7,367 bases of DNA from Armatimonadota bacterium (GTDB lineage: Bacteria; Armatimonadota; Zipacnadia; Zipacnadales; UBA11051): contig DPJP01000291.1 in NCBI GenBank assembly GCA_003542955.1, forward strand, positions 17,428 through 24,794, in the 5' to 3' direction. Shown one piece after another: positions 6,778 to 7,367 of the stretch (the first letter of the stretch is position 1; every line of letters starts with the position of its first letter). Position numbers and translations under genes: made by a program. A model generated the notes under the pieces. It saw only the letters and a program-made list of their open reading frames with translations, was not told the origin of the DNA and did no database searches.

Positions 6778-6803
6778 GCCCGAGCGTGCGACCCGCATGG
6801 GCC

Positions 6804-7367
6804 TCAACTCACCCAGATGGGGCTGCTCCACGCCATCTCCCCGTCGGCCTGCAGCACCCGTATGTAGTAGTAGTTGGCCGCCCCCGGCGGCGGCTCGTCC
6901 ATGTGCGTGAATCGGCAGGTGGCATCGTAGGAGGAGTGCACGTACACCAGTTCGCGCCCCCGCATGAGCTCGACGGCCGCCAGCCGCGCCGTCCCACACA
7001 CGTTCACACCGATGCGGTGCGCCTGCGCGAACGGCGTGTTGCGGATGATGCTGCCCATCGGCTCGCCGTCGACGAAGAACTCGAGGTAGATGCGTGCGCC
7101 CGTGGTGCCGTAGCAGCGCCGGTTGTACAGGCCGTCCCAGATCGCCTCGCGAGTGAGCTCCGGCGCCCATACAGCCGCCAGGCCCCCCGGGTAGGCGCGC
7201 CGCACACGCAGCCAGTCGCTCCGTCCCGGACGCCCGGCGTGGTCGTCTGAGGCCGCCATGAAACCCAGCGTCCATCCCTGTTCCAGGCAATCCGCCGCCA
7301 GCATCCCCGCGTAGTCACGCTCGAGCGCGGGCAAGAGCGGCCTGCTGCCTTCGGCAGTCTCGGAAGT
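6804..7367 (-). CDS. DUF3604 / PHP-like metal-dependent protein, C-terminal fragment
   Basis: The reading frame is open to the right edge (first visible codons TSETAEGSRPL), so this is the last 187 residues of a larger protein. The TTG at 7334 is not its start. The fragment carries the end of the PHP-like catalytic domain: GFMAASDDHAGRPG (about 35-48 of the fragment), where the SDDH Asp and His residues are expected metal ligands. It continues with the family's NRRCYGTTGARIYLEFFVDG segment and a beta-rich tail ending YYYIRVLQADGEMAWSSPIWVS, the usual DUF3604 C-terminus. PHP-fold proteins are mostly metal-dependent phosphoesterases or related hydrolases; the reaction of DUF3604 proteins is not established as far as I know. 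No tie to the exporter is evident beyond the short gap and shared strand. Confidence 0.88.
   Translation of the reverse strand, partial: TSETAEGSRPLLPALERDYAGMLAADCLEQGWTLGFMAASDDHAGRPGRSDWLRVRRAYPGGLAAVWAPELTREAIWDGLYNRRCYGTTGARIYLEFFVDGEPMGSIIRNTPFAQAHRIGVNVCGTARLAAVELMRGRELVYVHSSYDATCRFTHMDEPPPGAANYYYIRVLQADGEMAWSSPIWVS

Noticed and set aside
6767..6803. Promoter or terminator between the DUF3604 and ATPase genes
   Set aside because: I found no stable stem, U-tract or -35/-10 pair in these 37 bases; only the ribosome site is supported.

Overview
This is a GC-rich bacterial window (clearly well above 60% G+C by eye). Every gene I can support lies on the minus strand, so transcription runs from coordinate 7367 down to 1. 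Lipoprotein signals, a LolA-like periplasmic protein and a DUF3604 protein suggest a diderm, probably an environmental lineage such as Armatimonadota, Planctomycetota or a neighbouring candidate phylum. That placement is a weak inference; there is no rRNA or marker gene here.

In transcription order: the C-terminal part of a DUF3604/PHP-like protein (7367-6804, cut by the window edge); a 37-base gap; an ABC-2 exporter made of a BcrA-type ATPase (6766-5828) and a six-helix permease (5831-4998); a secreted LolA/RseB-like protein (5004-4336); a single-pass membrane protein whose N-terminus resembles ECF sigma factor region 2 (4358-3483); a large lipoprotein with TPR-like repeats and a C39/BtrH-like papain-fold domain (3489-1684); a 90-base spacer with a strong stem-loop; and a large single-pass membrane protein that runs off the left edge (1593-1).

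The five genes from the ATPase to the lipoprotein overlap by 4, 7, 23 and 7 bases, with Shine-Dalgarno sequences inside the preceding genes. They look like one translationally coupled operon. The last membrane protein follows in the same direction and, remarkably, in the same frame as the lipoprotein, separated from it only by one TGA and 30 open codons.

Taken together this looks like an envelope module: an exporter, a periplasmic lipid- or lipoprotein-binding protein, a TPR/papain-fold lipoprotein and two membrane-anchored helical proteins. No substrate, precursor peptide or dedicated regulator is visible, so the function is open. The individual ABC parts are ordinary; the combination, the sigma-like membrane protein and the apparently inactive papain-fold lipoprotein are the parts that merit attention. 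No tRNA, rRNA, CRISPR array, transposon or integrase was seen.
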